Origin: an uncultured Collinsella sp.
GTDB lineage: Bacteria > Actinomycetota > Coriobacteriia > Coriobacteriales > Coriobacteriaceae
Length of the DNA: 59,882 bases
Direction: 5' to 3'
Assembly (NCBI GenBank): GCA_958415625.1
Contig: CATYZI010000013.1
Location: 1 to 59,882 of the forward strand
Notes under the pieces: generated by a model
What the model was told of the DNA's origin: nothing
The model's database searches: none
Seen by the model: the letters and a program-made list of their open reading frames with translations, nothing else
Position numbers and translations under genes: made by a program
Shown here: in pieces, positions 35,635-44,628 of the stretch
How positions within the stretch are numbered: the stretch's first letter is position 1
How the letters are laid out: each line of letters starts with the position of its first letter

Positions 35635-36735
35635 ATGGCTGCAATTTTCAATAGCCCCAGCAAGTACATCCAGGGTCCGGATGAGCTCGCCAAGCTCGGC
35701 TCCTATGTCGAGCCGCTCGGCGCTAAGGCCCTCGTCATCGTGACGCCTTCGGGCAAGAAGCGCGTCGGTGCCAAGATCGAGGGCGGCTTTGCCGAGGCTA
35801 AGGCCGAGCTGCTGTTTGAGGACTTTAACGGCGAGTGCTCCAAGGGCGAGGTCGATCGCCTGGTTGCGCTCGCTCGCGACAACGGTTGCGACATCATCGT
35901 CGGCGTCGGTGGCGGCAAGATCCTCGACACCGCGAAGGCCGTCGCCTATTACCTGGAGTCCCCGGTTATCATTTGCCCCACCATTGCTTCGACCGATGCC
36001 CCGTGTTCGGCACTTTCGGTGCTCTACACCGACGATGGCCAGTTCGATAAATATCTCTTCCTTAAGGCAAACCCCAACATTGTCCTGATGGATACGACGG
36101 TTATCGCGGCGAGCCCGGTGCGCCTGACGGTTTCCGGTATGGGCGATGCGCTCGCAACCTACTTTGAGGCCCAGGCGACGCATGATGCCGACGGTGGCAC
36201 CTGCGCTGGCGGCAAGGGCGGCATGGCCGGTCTGGCGCTCGCCAAGCTCTGCTACGAGACGCTTATGGCCGATGGCGTCAAGGCCAAGGTCGCGCTGGAG
36301 AAGGGTGCGCTCACGCCTGCAGTCGAGCATATCATCGAGGCCAATACGCTGCTTTCGGGCATTGGCTTTGAGAGCTCAGGCCTTGCTGCTGCTCATGCCA
36401 TCCACAATGGCCTGACGATGCTGCCCGAGTGCCACGGCATGTATCACGGCGAGAAGGTCGCCTTTGGCACCATCGTTCAGCTGGTACTCGAGGATGCTCC
36501 GACTGAGAAACTCGAGGAAGTCTTGGGCTTCTGCATTGAGCTGGGCCTGCCGGTCACGATGAAGGAACTTGGCGTTGCCGAGCTTACGCGCGAACAGGCC
36601 ATGATTGTTGCCGAGGCCGCCTGCGCGCCCGATGACACCATGTGCAATATGCCGTTTGAGGTGACGCCCGAGATGGTCGCAAACGCCATCCTGGGTGCCG
36701 ACGCGCTGGGACACTACTATCTCATGGATGAGTAA
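35635..36735 (+). CDS. gldA: glycerol dehydrogenase
   Basis: A 366-residue GldA-type enzyme that oxidises glycerol to dihydroxyacetone with NAD. Motifs are VGVGGGKILDTAKA, CPTIASTDAPCSALSV, the zinc aspartate in GMGDALATYFEA, a histidine in GLAAAHAIHNGL and another in CHGMYHGEKVAFG. The start ATG at 35635 follows GAATGGGATAG, a weak site. It has its own terminator. A close paralog at 36882 keeps the same ligands, so duplication followed by divergence is likely. Confidence 0.92.
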   Translation: MAAIFNSPSKYIQGPDELAKLGSYVEPLGAKALVIVTPSGKKRVGAKIEGGFAEAKAELLFEDFNGECSKGEVDRLVALARDNGCDIIVGVGGGKILDTAKAVAYYLESPVIICPTIASTDAPCSALSVLYTDDGQFDKYLFLKANPNIVLMDTTVIAASPVRLTVSGMGDALATYFEAQATHDADGGTCAGGKGGMAGLALAKLCYETLMADGVKAKVALEKGALTPAVEHIIEANTLLSGIGFESSGLAAAHAIHNGLTMLPECHGMYHGEKVAFGTIVQLVLEDAPTEKLEEVLGFCIELGLPVTMKELGVAELTREQAMIVAEAACAPDDTMCNMPFEVTPEMVANAILGADALGHYYLMDE

Positions 36736-36747
36736 ATCAAGCTAAGG

Positions 36748-36782
36748 AAGGGCAAAGCCAGCAGACGGCTTTGCCCCTTTTT
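36748..36782 (+). terminator. gldA terminator
   Basis: GGGCAAAGCC pairs with GGCTTTGCCC around AGCAGAC, followed by TTTTTG. It sits 12 bases after the stop. Confidence 0.85.
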
Positions 36783-36787
36783 GTTAT

Positions 36788-36850
36788 GGTGCAAACTAAC
36801 CTGACCCCATCGCACCAAGTTGGTGCAAAGGGGTCAGGTTACTTTGCACC
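36788..36850. repeat. CAAAGGGGTCAGG-type palindrome
   Basis: A 63-bp imperfect palindrome. Outer arms GGTGCAAA and TTTGCACC, inner arms TAACCTGACCCC and GGGGTCAGGTTA, central GCACC/GGTGC. The core GCAAAGGGGTCAGG resembles the CAAAGGGGACAGG copy at 29445-29477. It fills the gap between the gldA terminator and the second glycerol dehydrogenase. Confidence 0.75.
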
Positions 36851-36881
36851 AATCGTTGTTTGATGAAGGGCGGATTCTCGT

Positions 36882-37949
36882 ATGGCGCTTCCTATGGTTT
36901 ACGGCGGTCCCGGCCGGTATGTTCAGGGGCCGGGCGAACTTTCGCGTCAGGGCAGGTATTTGTCATGGTTGGGCTGCGCTGCCTATGTCTTGTTTGACCA
37001 GGGCACCGAGGATCGGCTGTGCAGGCAGATCGTCGATGGATTTCTGGATGAAGATCTAAGCGAGCCGTTCTTTAAGATTTACAACGGTCCGTGTACGGAA
37101 GATGCCGTTGTCGAAATGGCCAAGGAAGCCCAGGCCGAGTATTGCGACATGGTGGTGGGCATTGGCGGCGGCAAGATGCTCGATATCGCAAAGGCCGTTG
37201 CGTTTTATGCTGAGCTGCCGTTGTGTGTATGCCCCACGGCGGCTTCGATGGACGGTCCGTGCAGCGCGATTTCGGTGCTGTATCACGAGGATGGGTCGTT
37301 CGATCGCTATCTGATGCTCGAGAAGAATCCGGACCTGGTCGTGGTCGATACCAACGTGGTCGCGGCGGCCCCACTGCGTATGACGGTCGCTGGTATGGGC
37401 GATGCGCTGGCAACGTACTTCGAGGCGCGTTCGTGCGCCGCGGCGAGAGGTGCGAACGAGCACGGTGGCGCGCCGGGGCACTTGGCACTGGTCGCGGCAC
37501 GTGCCTGCTACGACACGCTTATGGAATGCGGCGTCGCTGCCAAGCGCGATCTCAAAAAGGGGCGTACATCGCCGGCGGTTGAACGCCTGATCGAGTGCAA
37601 CATCCTGCTTTCGGGCGTTGGCTTTGAGAGCGGTGGCTTGGCGTTGGCGCATGCCATCGCCAACGGCCTGACGATTTTGCCCGAGTGCAAGGCTATGCAC
37701 GGCGAGGCCGTGGCGTTTGGTCTGGTGGTCCAGCTTCGTCTGGAGCGTGCGCCCGAGCTTGAACAGGTGCTCGAGTTTTGTCAGCGCGTCAGTCTGCCGA
37801 CGACGCTCGAGGAACTGGGCCTTGGCGAGATTTCCGATGCCGACCTGATGAGCGTTGCGGATGCGGCCTTTAGAAACGAACGCAATATGGCCAACGAGCA
37901 GGCCAAGGTGACCAAGCAAAAGCTCGTCGAGCTCATGCGCGAGGCATAG
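36882..37949 (+). CDS. glycerol dehydrogenase-like paralog
   Basis: A 355-residue paralog of the preceding gldA. It keeps VGIGGGKMLDIAKA, CPTAASMDGPCSAISV, the aspartate in GMGDALATYFEA and histidines in GLALAHAIANGL and CKAMHGEAVAFG. The N-terminus (MALPMVYGGPGRYVQGPGEL) and the middle diverge, suggesting another polyol or hydroxy-ketone substrate. GAAGGG lies before the ATG at 36882. No terminator is seen; the four-cluster ferredoxin starts 151 bp downstream. Confidence 0.88.
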   Translation: MALPMVYGGPGRYVQGPGELSRQGRYLSWLGCAAYVLFDQGTEDRLCRQIVDGFLDEDLSEPFFKIYNGPCTEDAVVEMAKEAQAEYCDMVVGIGGGKMLDIAKAVAFYAELPLCVCPTAASMDGPCSAISVLYHEDGSFDRYLMLEKNPDLVVVDTNVVAAAPLRMTVAGMGDALATYFEARSCAAARGANEHGGAPGHLALVAARACYDTLMECGVAAKRDLKKGRTSPAVERLIECNILLSGVGFESGGLALAHAIANGLTILPECKAMHGEAVAFGLVVQLRLERAPELEQVLEFCQRVSLPTTLEELGLGEISDADLMSVADAAFRNERNMANEQAKVTKQKLVELMREA

Positions 37950-38100
37950 CTTGGCGCTTGATCGACCTTGTGCCATCGGGGCGGCGATAGGCCATAGGCT
38001 ATTTGCCGCAAAGGTGCTCCGCGTGTAATTTGCCCGAGGCACGGGCCGATAGCGTATTATTATCTCTTGCTTGTTTGCACTGCTCAGGGAGGGGCCGCGC

Positions 38101-39354
38101 ATGGCGCAGGAACACGATCTGTTTGATGACATTATCGAGATCAGCAAGGGTTTCGACTTTCTTAAAAACCCGCTTGGCGGCGTGACCGACGCGCTCGATC
38201 CGTCGGCGCCGCAGTGGAATCCTGCCGACTACAAGGAGCGTCCGCGCGGCAACACGATTCCGTGTCTGACCTGCAAAAACGAAAAGAGCGGCTGCACCGC
38301 GTGCATGGACGTGTGCCCGGTCAACGCCATCGAGGTCGAGGAAGACGCCATCGAGATCCTCGATACCTGCCGCAAGTGCGGCCTGTGCGCTGCCGCCTGT
38401 CCGACTGAGGCGATTATTTCGCCGCGTCTGGCGCCCAAAAACCTTTACGACGACATTGTCTCGGCGGCTACGAGCCACGAGACCGCCTACGTTACCTGCA
38501 CGCGTGCCCTTAAGCGCATGCCGCGCGAGAACGAGGTTGTTGTCGCCTGCGTGGGCGATATTACGGCCGAGACCTGGTTCTCGGTACTGGCGGACTATCC
38601 CAACGTGAGCGTGTACCTGCCGCTGGGCGTGTGCGATAAGTGCCGCAACACCGGCGGTGAGGACATCCTGGGCGAGGCGATTGCGAAGGCCGAGGAGTGG
38701 GCCGGCACGGGCATGGGTCTGGAGGTCGATCCCAAGAGCCTCAAATGTCATAAGCGCCGCGAGTACGAGCGCAAGGAGTACATGGAAAAGATCGCCCGCA
38801 CCACGGGCCTTACCGTGACAAAGCTCAATCCGGCAACGGCGGCACTGGCCTCGGTGACGCAGAAGCTCAAAGCCCATCGCCATCAGATTACCCAGTTGGA
38901 GCGTACGCTCAACACCATGTGCGGCACCACGACGACCAAGCGTCGCCGTTCGCTCACGCACGGGCGGCAGCTGGTGCTCTCGACGCTGCAAAACCACCCC
39001 GAGCTTGCCCAGAACATGCAGGTGAGCACGCCGGAGTGCGATTTTGACAAGTGCACGTCGTGTGGCGAGTGTGTCAATGTATGTCCCACGTTCGCCTGCG
39101 ATTTGGTGGGAAGCGGCCGCTTTGCGTTGGAGTCCACGTATTGTTTGGGCTGCGGTGCCTGCGTCAAGGTGTGCCCCGAGCATGCGCTCAAGTTAGTTAA
39201 GCATGACGCGTCCAATCTGGTCGTCGTCGATCCCGAAGCCGAGGAAAAGGCCGCCCAGAAGGCGAAGGCTCACGAAGAAGCTGAGAAGGTCAAGGCCGAG
39301 GCAAAGGCCAAGCTTGACAAGATGCTCGACCAGGTGGAAAAGCTCGCGGACTAG
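38101..39354 (+). CDS. four-cluster 4Fe-4S ferredoxin-type protein
   Basis: A 417-residue soluble protein with two pairs of 4Fe-4S motifs: CLTCKNEKSGCTACMDVCP (with an insertion) and CRKCGLCAAACP near 65-110, and CDFDKCTSCGECVNVCP and CLGCGACVKVCP near 315-370. The middle holds an extra CDKC and a basic helical stretch. The last 45 residues are a Lys/Glu-rich coiled coil. It should pass electrons, but no oxidoreductase partner is adjacent except the dehydrogenases upstream. CAGGGAGG precedes the ATG at 38101. I do not recognise a named family. Confidence 0.85.
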   Translation: MAQEHDLFDDIIEISKGFDFLKNPLGGVTDALDPSAPQWNPADYKERPRGNTIPCLTCKNEKSGCTACMDVCPVNAIEVEEDAIEILDTCRKCGLCAAACPTEAIISPRLAPKNLYDDIVSAATSHETAYVTCTRALKRMPRENEVVVACVGDITAETWFSVLADYPNVSVYLPLGVCDKCRNTGGEDILGEAIAKAEEWAGTGMGLEVDPKSLKCHKRREYERKEYMEKIARTTGLTVTKLNPATAALASVTQKLKAHRHQITQLERTLNTMCGTTTTKRRRSLTHGRQLVLSTLQNHPELAQNMQVSTPECDFDKCTSCGECVNVCPTFACDLVGSGRFALESTYCLGCGACVKVCPEHALKLVKHDASNLVVVDPEAEEKAAQKAKAHEEAEKVKAEAKAKLDKMLDQVEKLAD

Positions 39355-39468
39355 TCAGCGACCTCTATCTCTGCTTCATTCGTGCCGCCGTGGCGTCCGG
39401 GTTCGCCCAGATGCTGCGGCGGCGCTATACTTATGCAGTTTGAAATGCTTGTACCAAAAGGAGCTGTC

Positions 39469-40545
39469 GTGTCCCTTTCCATCGGTATCGTGGGCCTGCC
39501 CAACGTAGGCAAGTCGACGCTGTTCACCGCGCTTACCAAAAAGACCGGCCTTGCCGCCAACTACCCGTTCGCCACGATCGACCCCAACGTGGGTATCGTC
39601 GATGTGCCCGATAGCCGTCTGCAAAAGCTCGCCGACATCGTCAACCCGGGTCGCATTGTGCCGGCGACGGTCGAGTTCGTCGACATCGCAGGTCTGGTGA
39701 AGGGCGCTAACGAGGGCGAGGGTCTGGGTAACCAGTTCCTGGCCAACATTCGCGAGACCGACGCCATCTGCGAGGTCGTGCGCTACTTTAAGGACCCCAA
39801 CGTTATGCGCGAGGTGGGCCGCACGGGCGAGTTCGTCGATCCCGCCGGTGACGCCGACACCATCATGACCGAGCTTATCCTGGCCGACATGGGCACGCTC
39901 GAGAAGCAGCTGCCCAAGCTCGAGAAGGAGGCCAAGCGCGACAAGGAGCTCATGCCCAAGTTCGAGGTGGCCAAGCGTCTGCTTGCCTGGCTCAACGAGG
40001 GCAAGCGCGCCGCATCCATGGAGATGACCGATGAGGAGCGCGCCGCCGCCAAGGGCTTGTTCCTGCTCACCATGAAGCCCATCCTGTATGTGGCCAACGT
40101 AGACGAGGACATGCTCAACGAGGACCTGGCGCCCATCGACGGCGTCAAGCCGCTGCCTATCTGCGCCAAGATCGAGGCCGAGCTTTCCGAGCTCGATCCC
40201 GAGGACGCGGCCGACTACCTGGAGAGCTTGGGCCTGGAGCAGCCCGGCCTGGACGTGCTCGCGCAGGCGGCCTATAAGCTGCTCGGCCTGCAGTCGTTCT
40301 TTACGGCTGGCGAGATGGAGGTCAAGGCCTGGACGGTTCGCCAGGGCGCGACCGCTCCGCAGGCTGCCGGTGTCATCCACACCGACTTTGAACGCGGCTT
40401 TATTAAGGCCGAGGTCATTGGCTATGACGACTATATCGAGCTCGGCGGCGAGCAGGGCGCCAAGGCCGCCGGCAAGCTGCGTATTGAGGGCAAGGACTAT
40501 GTCATGGCCGATGGCGACGTCGTGCACTTCCGCTTTAACGTGTAA
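39469..40545 (+). CDS. ychF: YchF/Obg-family nucleotidase
   Basis: A 358-residue YchF, a universally conserved ATPase of the Obg GTPase class that binds ribosomes and takes part in stress responses. G1 is GIVGLPNVGKST near the N-terminus and the switch region FVDIAGLVKGANEGEG follows; the C-terminal TGS-like domain ends DYVMADGDVVHFRFNV. I start it at the GTG at 39469 with AAAAGGAG in place; the upstream open frame to 39382 is not supported. The typical length of about 363 fits. A small membrane protein gene follows after 11 bases. Confidence 0.95.
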   Translation: MSLSIGIVGLPNVGKSTLFTALTKKTGLAANYPFATIDPNVGIVDVPDSRLQKLADIVNPGRIVPATVEFVDIAGLVKGANEGEGLGNQFLANIRETDAICEVVRYFKDPNVMREVGRTGEFVDPAGDADTIMTELILADMGTLEKQLPKLEKEAKRDKELMPKFEVAKRLLAWLNEGKRAASMEMTDEERAAAKGLFLLTMKPILYVANVDEDMLNEDLAPIDGVKPLPICAKIEAELSELDPEDAADYLESLGLEQPGLDVLAQAAYKLLGLQSFFTAGEMEVKAWTVRQGATAPQAAGVIHTDFERGFIKAEVIGYDDYIELGGEQGAKAAGKLRIEGKDYVMADGDVVHFRFNV

Positions 40546-40556
40546 GGACGACGCGC

Positions 40557-40940
40557 ATGTTTAAATATGGCAAAAAAGCCGGCTACATGGGCGTCGCGCT
40601 GCTGGTGCTTGCGGTGCTTCCGCTGGTGGTCGCAGCGTTTGTTATCCCCAACATTGGTCCCGAGGTGGCAACGAAGTTTAACGCAGCCGGCGAGGTGACG
40701 CGCTGGGGCAAGAGCTACGAGCTGCTGGCACTGCCGGTGCTCAACCTGTTGCTGAGCGTGGCGACGTACTTTACGGCAGGACGCCAGGCTAAAAACAATG
40801 ATGATTCCGCCGCCATGGCGCGCATCGTGTGCGAGCGCTACCTGCGTAATGGTTGCATCACGGGTGTGTTCCTCAACGTGATTAACGTTTACTTTATGTA
40901 CTCGGCGATTACCGGAACGGGCTTTGGCTTTGGTTTCTAG
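40557..40940 (+). CDS. DUF1648-like small membrane protein
   Basis: A 127-residue membrane protein with three or four hydrophobic segments (about 10-32, 52-70, 95-118). The text PNIGPEVATKFNAAGEVTRWGKSYELLALPVLNL resembles DUF1648, found in SdpI-type immunity and other small membrane proteins. It follows ychF after 11 bases and shares its strand, so co-transcription is likely. The C-terminus ends in a Gly-Phe run. Function unknown; SdpI-type immunity is only a resemblance. Confidence 0.7.
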   Translation: MFKYGKKAGYMGVALLVLAVLPLVVAAFVIPNIGPEVATKFNAAGEVTRWGKSYELLALPVLNLLLSVATYFTAGRQAKNNDDSAAMARIVCERYLRNGCITGVFLNVINVYFMYSAITGTGFGFGF

Positions 40941-40949
40941 CTTGTCCTT

Positions 40950-41339
40950 TTAGGCAACGAGCCTGCACGCATATTCAATGGCTGCTGCGAGGCCGCCGCT
41001 CGATCGTGGTTTAAAGACCATATCGGCGGCGGCCTCGTTTTCGTATCCGGCGCCGCGAAGGGCGAGCGCGATACCGGCTTCCAGGAGAAGGGGCAGACCG
41101 CGTTGGCTGGTTGCGATTACGGCAGCCTGATTGAGCGAGCAGCTATGCGTTTGGCATTGGATGGCAAGTTCACCTTGCGCCGGGCAAGGGACCAGAACGG
41201 CGGCGACGCGACTTGATAGCAATGCAAATGCTGTGCGCTCATCGGGCGAAAGGCATTCGGCTTCAACGACGACGAGCTTGGGCGGTACGCTGTTTGTGCG
41301 AAGCGTGGCTCGGTACATGCGGACCGAAGAACCCGACAT
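40950..41339 (-). CDS. hypothetical protein divergent from a small Xre regulator
   Basis: A 129-residue protein I do not recognise. The start is the ATG at 41339, with ACAGGAG in place; the frame opens at 41363. The sequence is rich in Ala, Leu and Ser, has four cysteines and no obvious membrane helix. It is divergent from the Xre gene at 41416 across a 24-bp perfect palindrome, so it is probably the regulator's target. The neighbouring regulator and cysteines might suggest stress sensing, but nothing shows this. Confidence 0.55.
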   Translation of the reverse strand: MSGSSVRMYRATLRTNSVPPKLVVVEAECLSPDERTAFALLSSRVAAVLVPCPAQGELAIQCQTHSCSLNQAAVIATSQRGLPLLLEAGIALALRGAGYENEAAADMVFKPRSSGGLAAAIEYACRLVA

Positions 41340-41362
41340 AGAAAACTCCTGTGTATTCGGCA

Positions 41363-41386
41363 AAACGTAAACTATAGTTTACGTTT
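41363..41386. promoter_or_regulatory. 24-bp perfect palindrome in a divergent promoter
   Basis: AAACGTAAACTA (41363-41374) is followed directly by its inverse TAGTTTACGTTT (41375-41386). The centre supplies a TATAGT -10 on the plus strand and, by symmetry, on the minus strand, so a dimer bound here would block both divergent promoters. The likely binder is the Xre protein encoded at 41416. Confidence 0.75.
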
Positions 41387-41415
41387 ATGTTCGGCTCCAT
41401 TTCAAACTCGGCTGC

Positions 41416-41634
41416 ATGGACGAACGTGCGAAACAGATTCTTGGCAGGCGGGTCGAAGAGACACGCAGAGACCTTGGTATCTCCAAGGTTGATTTTTGTG
41501 TGGCGACAGGAATCAGCCGACCCTACCTCGACCGAATCGAAGATGGAACGGCAAATTTCACGCTCAAGGTTCTATTTAAGATCGCGCCCGCACTCGGCAT
41601 GACGGTATCAGAGCTTCTCGAGGGCATCGAATAG
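41416..41634 (+). CDS. single-domain Xre-family HTH regulator
   Basis: A 72-residue protein that is almost entirely a Cro/CI-type HTH: ETRRDLGISKVDFCVATGISRPYLDRIEDG and a C-terminal helix ending SELLEGIE. It should bind DNA as a dimer, most likely the palindrome at 41363-41386, and repress itself and the divergent gene. No good ribosome site precedes the ATG at 41416, so translation may be weak or the start uncertain. Convergent with asparaginase, 22 bases away. Confidence 0.8.
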   Translation: MDERAKQILGRRVEETRRDLGISKVDFCVATGISRPYLDRIEDGTANFTLKVLFKIAPALGMTVSELLEGIE

Positions 41635-41656
41635 GGGATACCCGTCGACAACTGAA

Positions 41657-42670
41657 TTACGCCATCGGGATGCGGTCGTGGTTGACTTGGCTGTAGAACA
41701 GGCGCTGGATCTCGGCGGCATCGCGTGACTGGCCGAGGGCCCACATGGTCTTGGCTACGAGCGTCTCGGTGGTCATGTCGTCGCCGCGCAGAATGCCCGG
41801 ATGATCGGCGTAAGCACGGCCGACCTCATAAACGCCCAGATCGAGACCCTCTTCGGGGACCTGCGTGGTCATAACGACGGTGCGGCCCGAATCGACCCAG
41901 CGGAAAATTGCCTCTTGGAACGACTCGCCCGACTCACCAAACTCGGGGATACCGCCAATGCCAAAGGTCTCAAGGATTACAGCGTCGTAGCTATCGGCAA
42001 GGGCGTCCAGAATGCCTGGGTTCACGCCGGGCGTGAGCTTGAGTACAAATACGCGCGGGTCGATGCTGTCGTAGAAACGCACCGGGTTTTCGCCCTGATG
42101 CGTGCCGTGAAGCCCGTTGCGCACGATGCGGTCATTGCGGATATAGGCGATGGGCGGATAGTTGACGCTAATGAACGCGTTAAAGCTCATGGTGCGCTGC
42201 TTGCGGGCACGCGTGCCGGCAATGGCTACGCCGCCAAACACGATCGAGACGTCGTGCGAGTGTTCGTCGAGCGCATAGAGCAGGCTCTGGTACAGGTTGA
42301 GCTTGGCGTCGGTAAAGGGATTGCCCATGGGCTTTTGCGAGCCGGTGAGTACGATGGGCTTGGGGCTGTCCTGAATCAGGTAGGAAAGCGCCGCCGCGGT
42401 GTAGCTCATGGTGTCGGTGCCGTGCAGAATCACGAAGCCGTCGTGGTCGGCATAACCCTCGACGATGACGTCGCGGATACGCATCCAGTCACTGGGGCGC
42501 ATATTGGTGCTGTCGATGTTCATGGGCTGCACCACGTCGAGCTCGCAGAGGCCCGAGATCTCGGGGACGCTCTGGGCGAGCTCCTCACCGGTCAGGGCGG
42601 GGGAGAGGCCGTTGCCGTCCTCGGTCGACGCGATGGTGCCGCCCGTGGCGATGAGAAGGATGCGCTTCAT
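41657..42670 (-). CDS. ansA: type I L-asparaginase
   Basis: A 337-residue cytosolic asparaginase making aspartate and ammonia. The two catalytic threonine motifs are visible: IATGGTIAS (near 7-14) and HGTDTMSYTAAALS (near 88). There is no signal peptide, which favours the low-affinity type I enzyme. I start it at ATG 42670 with AGGAA upstream; the frame opens at 42742. It is convergent with the small Xre gene and divergent from guaA. Confidence 0.93.
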   Translation of the reverse strand: MKRILLIATGGTIASTEDGNGLSPALTGEELAQSVPEISGLCELDVVQPMNIDSTNMRPSDWMRIRDVIVEGYADHDGFVILHGTDTMSYTAAALSYLIQDSPKPIVLTGSQKPMGNPFTDAKLNLYQSLLYALDEHSHDVSIVFGGVAIAGTRARKQRTMSFNAFISVNYPPIAYIRNDRIVRNGLHGTHQGENPVRFYDSIDPRVFVLKLTPGVNPGILDALADSYDAVILETFGIGGIPEFGESGESFQEAIFRWVDSGRTVVMTTQVPEEGLDLGVYEVGRAYADHPGILRGDDMTTETLVAKTMWALGQSRDAAEIQRLFYSQVNHDRIPMA

Positions 42671-42936
42671 GCTGGTATTCCTATCGTATTTGCCGCCGCA
42701 GAGGCGGAGTCGTTCGGCAGTATTGTGGCACAGGGCGTCCAATGTTCAAACGTATTACATCATCTGTAACGTTTGGTAACACTCCAATTGCCGTCAAATA
42801 GGGCCCAGGTCGTGCGTTTGCCGTGCGCTGATGGCTGCGACGGACGAGAAACCCCATATAACGTGTACACTATGAAAGTTATTTTCGTTCATTCACGCGG
42901 GTGGGCACCGGCTCCCCGCCAACAGGAGGGGAAACC

Positions 42937-44535
42937 ATGGATCAAAAGGCTTCCGCAAAGGTCCTCGTACTCGACTTTGGTGCGCAGTACGGTCAGCTCA
43001 TTGCCCGTCGCGTCCGCGACCTCAACGTGTATTCCGAGATCGTTCCCTGCGACATTTCGGCCGATGAGATTCGCGAGATGAACGCCTCTGCGCTCATCCT
43101 TTCCGGCGGCCCGGCCTCCGTGTACGCCGAGGACGCTCCGTCCATCGATCCCGCCATCTTTGACCTTGGCCTTCCCGTCCTGGGCTTTTGCTACGGCCAT
43201 CAGATCACGGCCGTGACGCTCGGCGGCAAGGTCGGCCACTCCGAGGTGGGCGAGTACGGCCGCGCCACCATCACGCGTACGGCCGGCGCCAAGCTCTTCA
43301 ACTCCACGCCCATGGAGCAGACCGTGTGGATGAGCCACCGCGACGCCGTGTCCGAGGTGCCCGAGGGCTTTACCGTTACCGCCAGCACCGACGTGTGCCC
43401 GGTTGCCGCCATGGAATGCGTCGAGCGCAAGATCTTCACCACGCAGTTCCACCCCGAGGTCAAGCACTCCGAGTACGGTCAGCAGCTGCTGAGCAACTTC
43501 CTGTTTGAGATCTGCGGCCTGGAGCCCAACTGGAGCATGGACAACCTGGTCGAGACCATGACGGCCGAGTTCCGCGAGAAGGTCGGCGACGACCGCGTGA
43601 TTCTGGCCCTGTCCGGTGGCGTCGACTCCTCCGTCGTGGCTGCGCTGGGCGCCCGCGCCGTGGGCAAGCAGATGACCTGCGTGTTCATCAACCACGGTCT
43701 GCTGCGCAAGGGTGAGCCCGAGCAGGTGGAGGAGGTCTTCACCAAGCAGTTCGATGTCGACTTTATCCACGTCCACGCCGAGGACCGTTATGCCGAGCTT
43801 CTGGCCGGCGTGACCGAGCCCGAGGAGAAGCGCCGCATCATCGGTACGCAGTTCTGGAAAGAGTTCTTCGCCGTGGCGCAGCAGCTCGAGACCGATGGCA
43901 AGCCGGTCAAGTACCTGGCTCAGGGCACCATCTACCCCGACATCATCGAGTCTGGCGCTCGCAAGACGGGCGGCAAGACGGCCACCATCAAGAGCCATCA
44001 CAACCTGATCCCGTTCCCCGAGGGCGTGCACTTCGACCTTATTGAGCCGCTCGATCACTTCTTTAAGGACGAGGTCCGCGCGCTTGGTTTGGCGCTCGGC
44101 CTGCCGGGTCACATCGTGTTCCGCCAGCCTTTCCCGGGCCCGGGTCTGGCCATCCGCATCATCGGCGCGGTCGACAAGGAGAAGCTCGAGATCCTCAAGA
44201 ATGCCGACGCTATCGTGCGCGAGGAGCTCGACGCCTACAACCAGCGTCTGTTTGAGCAGACCGGCGAGCGCAACTCCGAGCACAGCTGCTGGCAGTATTT
44301 CGCGGTCCTGCCCGACATTAAGTCCGTCGGCGTTATGGGCGACGAGCGCACCTATCAGCGCCCGATCATCCTGCGCGCCGTCGAGTCCAGCGACGCCATG
44401 ACCGCCGACTGGGCCAAGCTGCCCTACGACGTGCTGGCCCGCATTTCCGGCCGCATCGTTGCCGAGGTCCCCGGCGCCAACCGCGTGTGCTACGACATCA
44501 CGTCCAAGCCGCCCGCGACGATTGAGTGGGAGTAG
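42937..44535 (+). CDS. guaA: GMP synthase (glutamine-hydrolysing)
   Basis: A 532-residue GuaA turning XMP into GMP with glutamine and ATP. The N-terminal amidotransferase has GFCYGHQ with Cys85 and a matching His-Glu pair (FHPEVKHSE). The ATP-pyrophosphatase loop is LSGGVDSS near 223 and the C-terminal dimerisation domain ends KPPATIEWE. ACAGGAGGGG precedes the ATG at 42937. I looked for a purine riboswitch upstream and saw none. The 3' end is intact and appears to be the insertion point of the element that follows. Confidence 0.97.
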   Translation: MDQKASAKVLVLDFGAQYGQLIARRVRDLNVYSEIVPCDISADEIREMNASALILSGGPASVYAEDAPSIDPAIFDLGLPVLGFCYGHQITAVTLGGKVGHSEVGEYGRATITRTAGAKLFNSTPMEQTVWMSHRDAVSEVPEGFTVTASTDVCPVAAMECVERKIFTTQFHPEVKHSEYGQQLLSNFLFEICGLEPNWSMDNLVETMTAEFREKVGDDRVILALSGGVDSSVVAALGARAVGKQMTCVFINHGLLRKGEPEQVEEVFTKQFDVDFIHVHAEDRYAELLAGVTEPEEKRRIIGTQFWKEFFAVAQQLETDGKPVKYLAQGTIYPDIIESGARKTGGKTATIKSHHNLIPFPEGVHFDLIEPLDHFFKDEVRALGLALGLPGHIVFRQPFPGPGLAIRIIGAVDKEKLEILKNADAIVREELDAYNQRLFEQTGERNSEHSCWQYFAVLPDIKSVGVMGDERTYQRPIILRAVESSDAMTADWAKLPYDVLARISGRIVAEVPGANRVCYDITSKPPATIEWE

Positions 44536-44541
44536 TCTGAC
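44520..44541 (+). other. probable attL at the guaA 3' end
   Basis: The last codons and stop of guaA, GATTGAGTGGGAGTAGTCTG, are where integrases of many genomic islands cut (guaA 3' end is a known integration hotspot). Directly after it come integrase arm-like sites, then repressor, excisionase and integrase genes. No second copy of this sequence occurs in the window, so attR must lie beyond 59882. Confidence 0.6.
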
Positions 44542-44628
44542 AGGGTTCTGACCTGTATTTTTGAGTGCCGCACTGTGCTGCTGAGTTTCGTTTTGTACGA
44601 GAGTCACGGCAAAGCCGCCAGCGACATT

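Noticed and set aside
42780..42936. Possible purine riboswitch before guaA
   Set aside because: No three-way junction or conserved loop bases; only a possible -10 and a ribosome site are seen.
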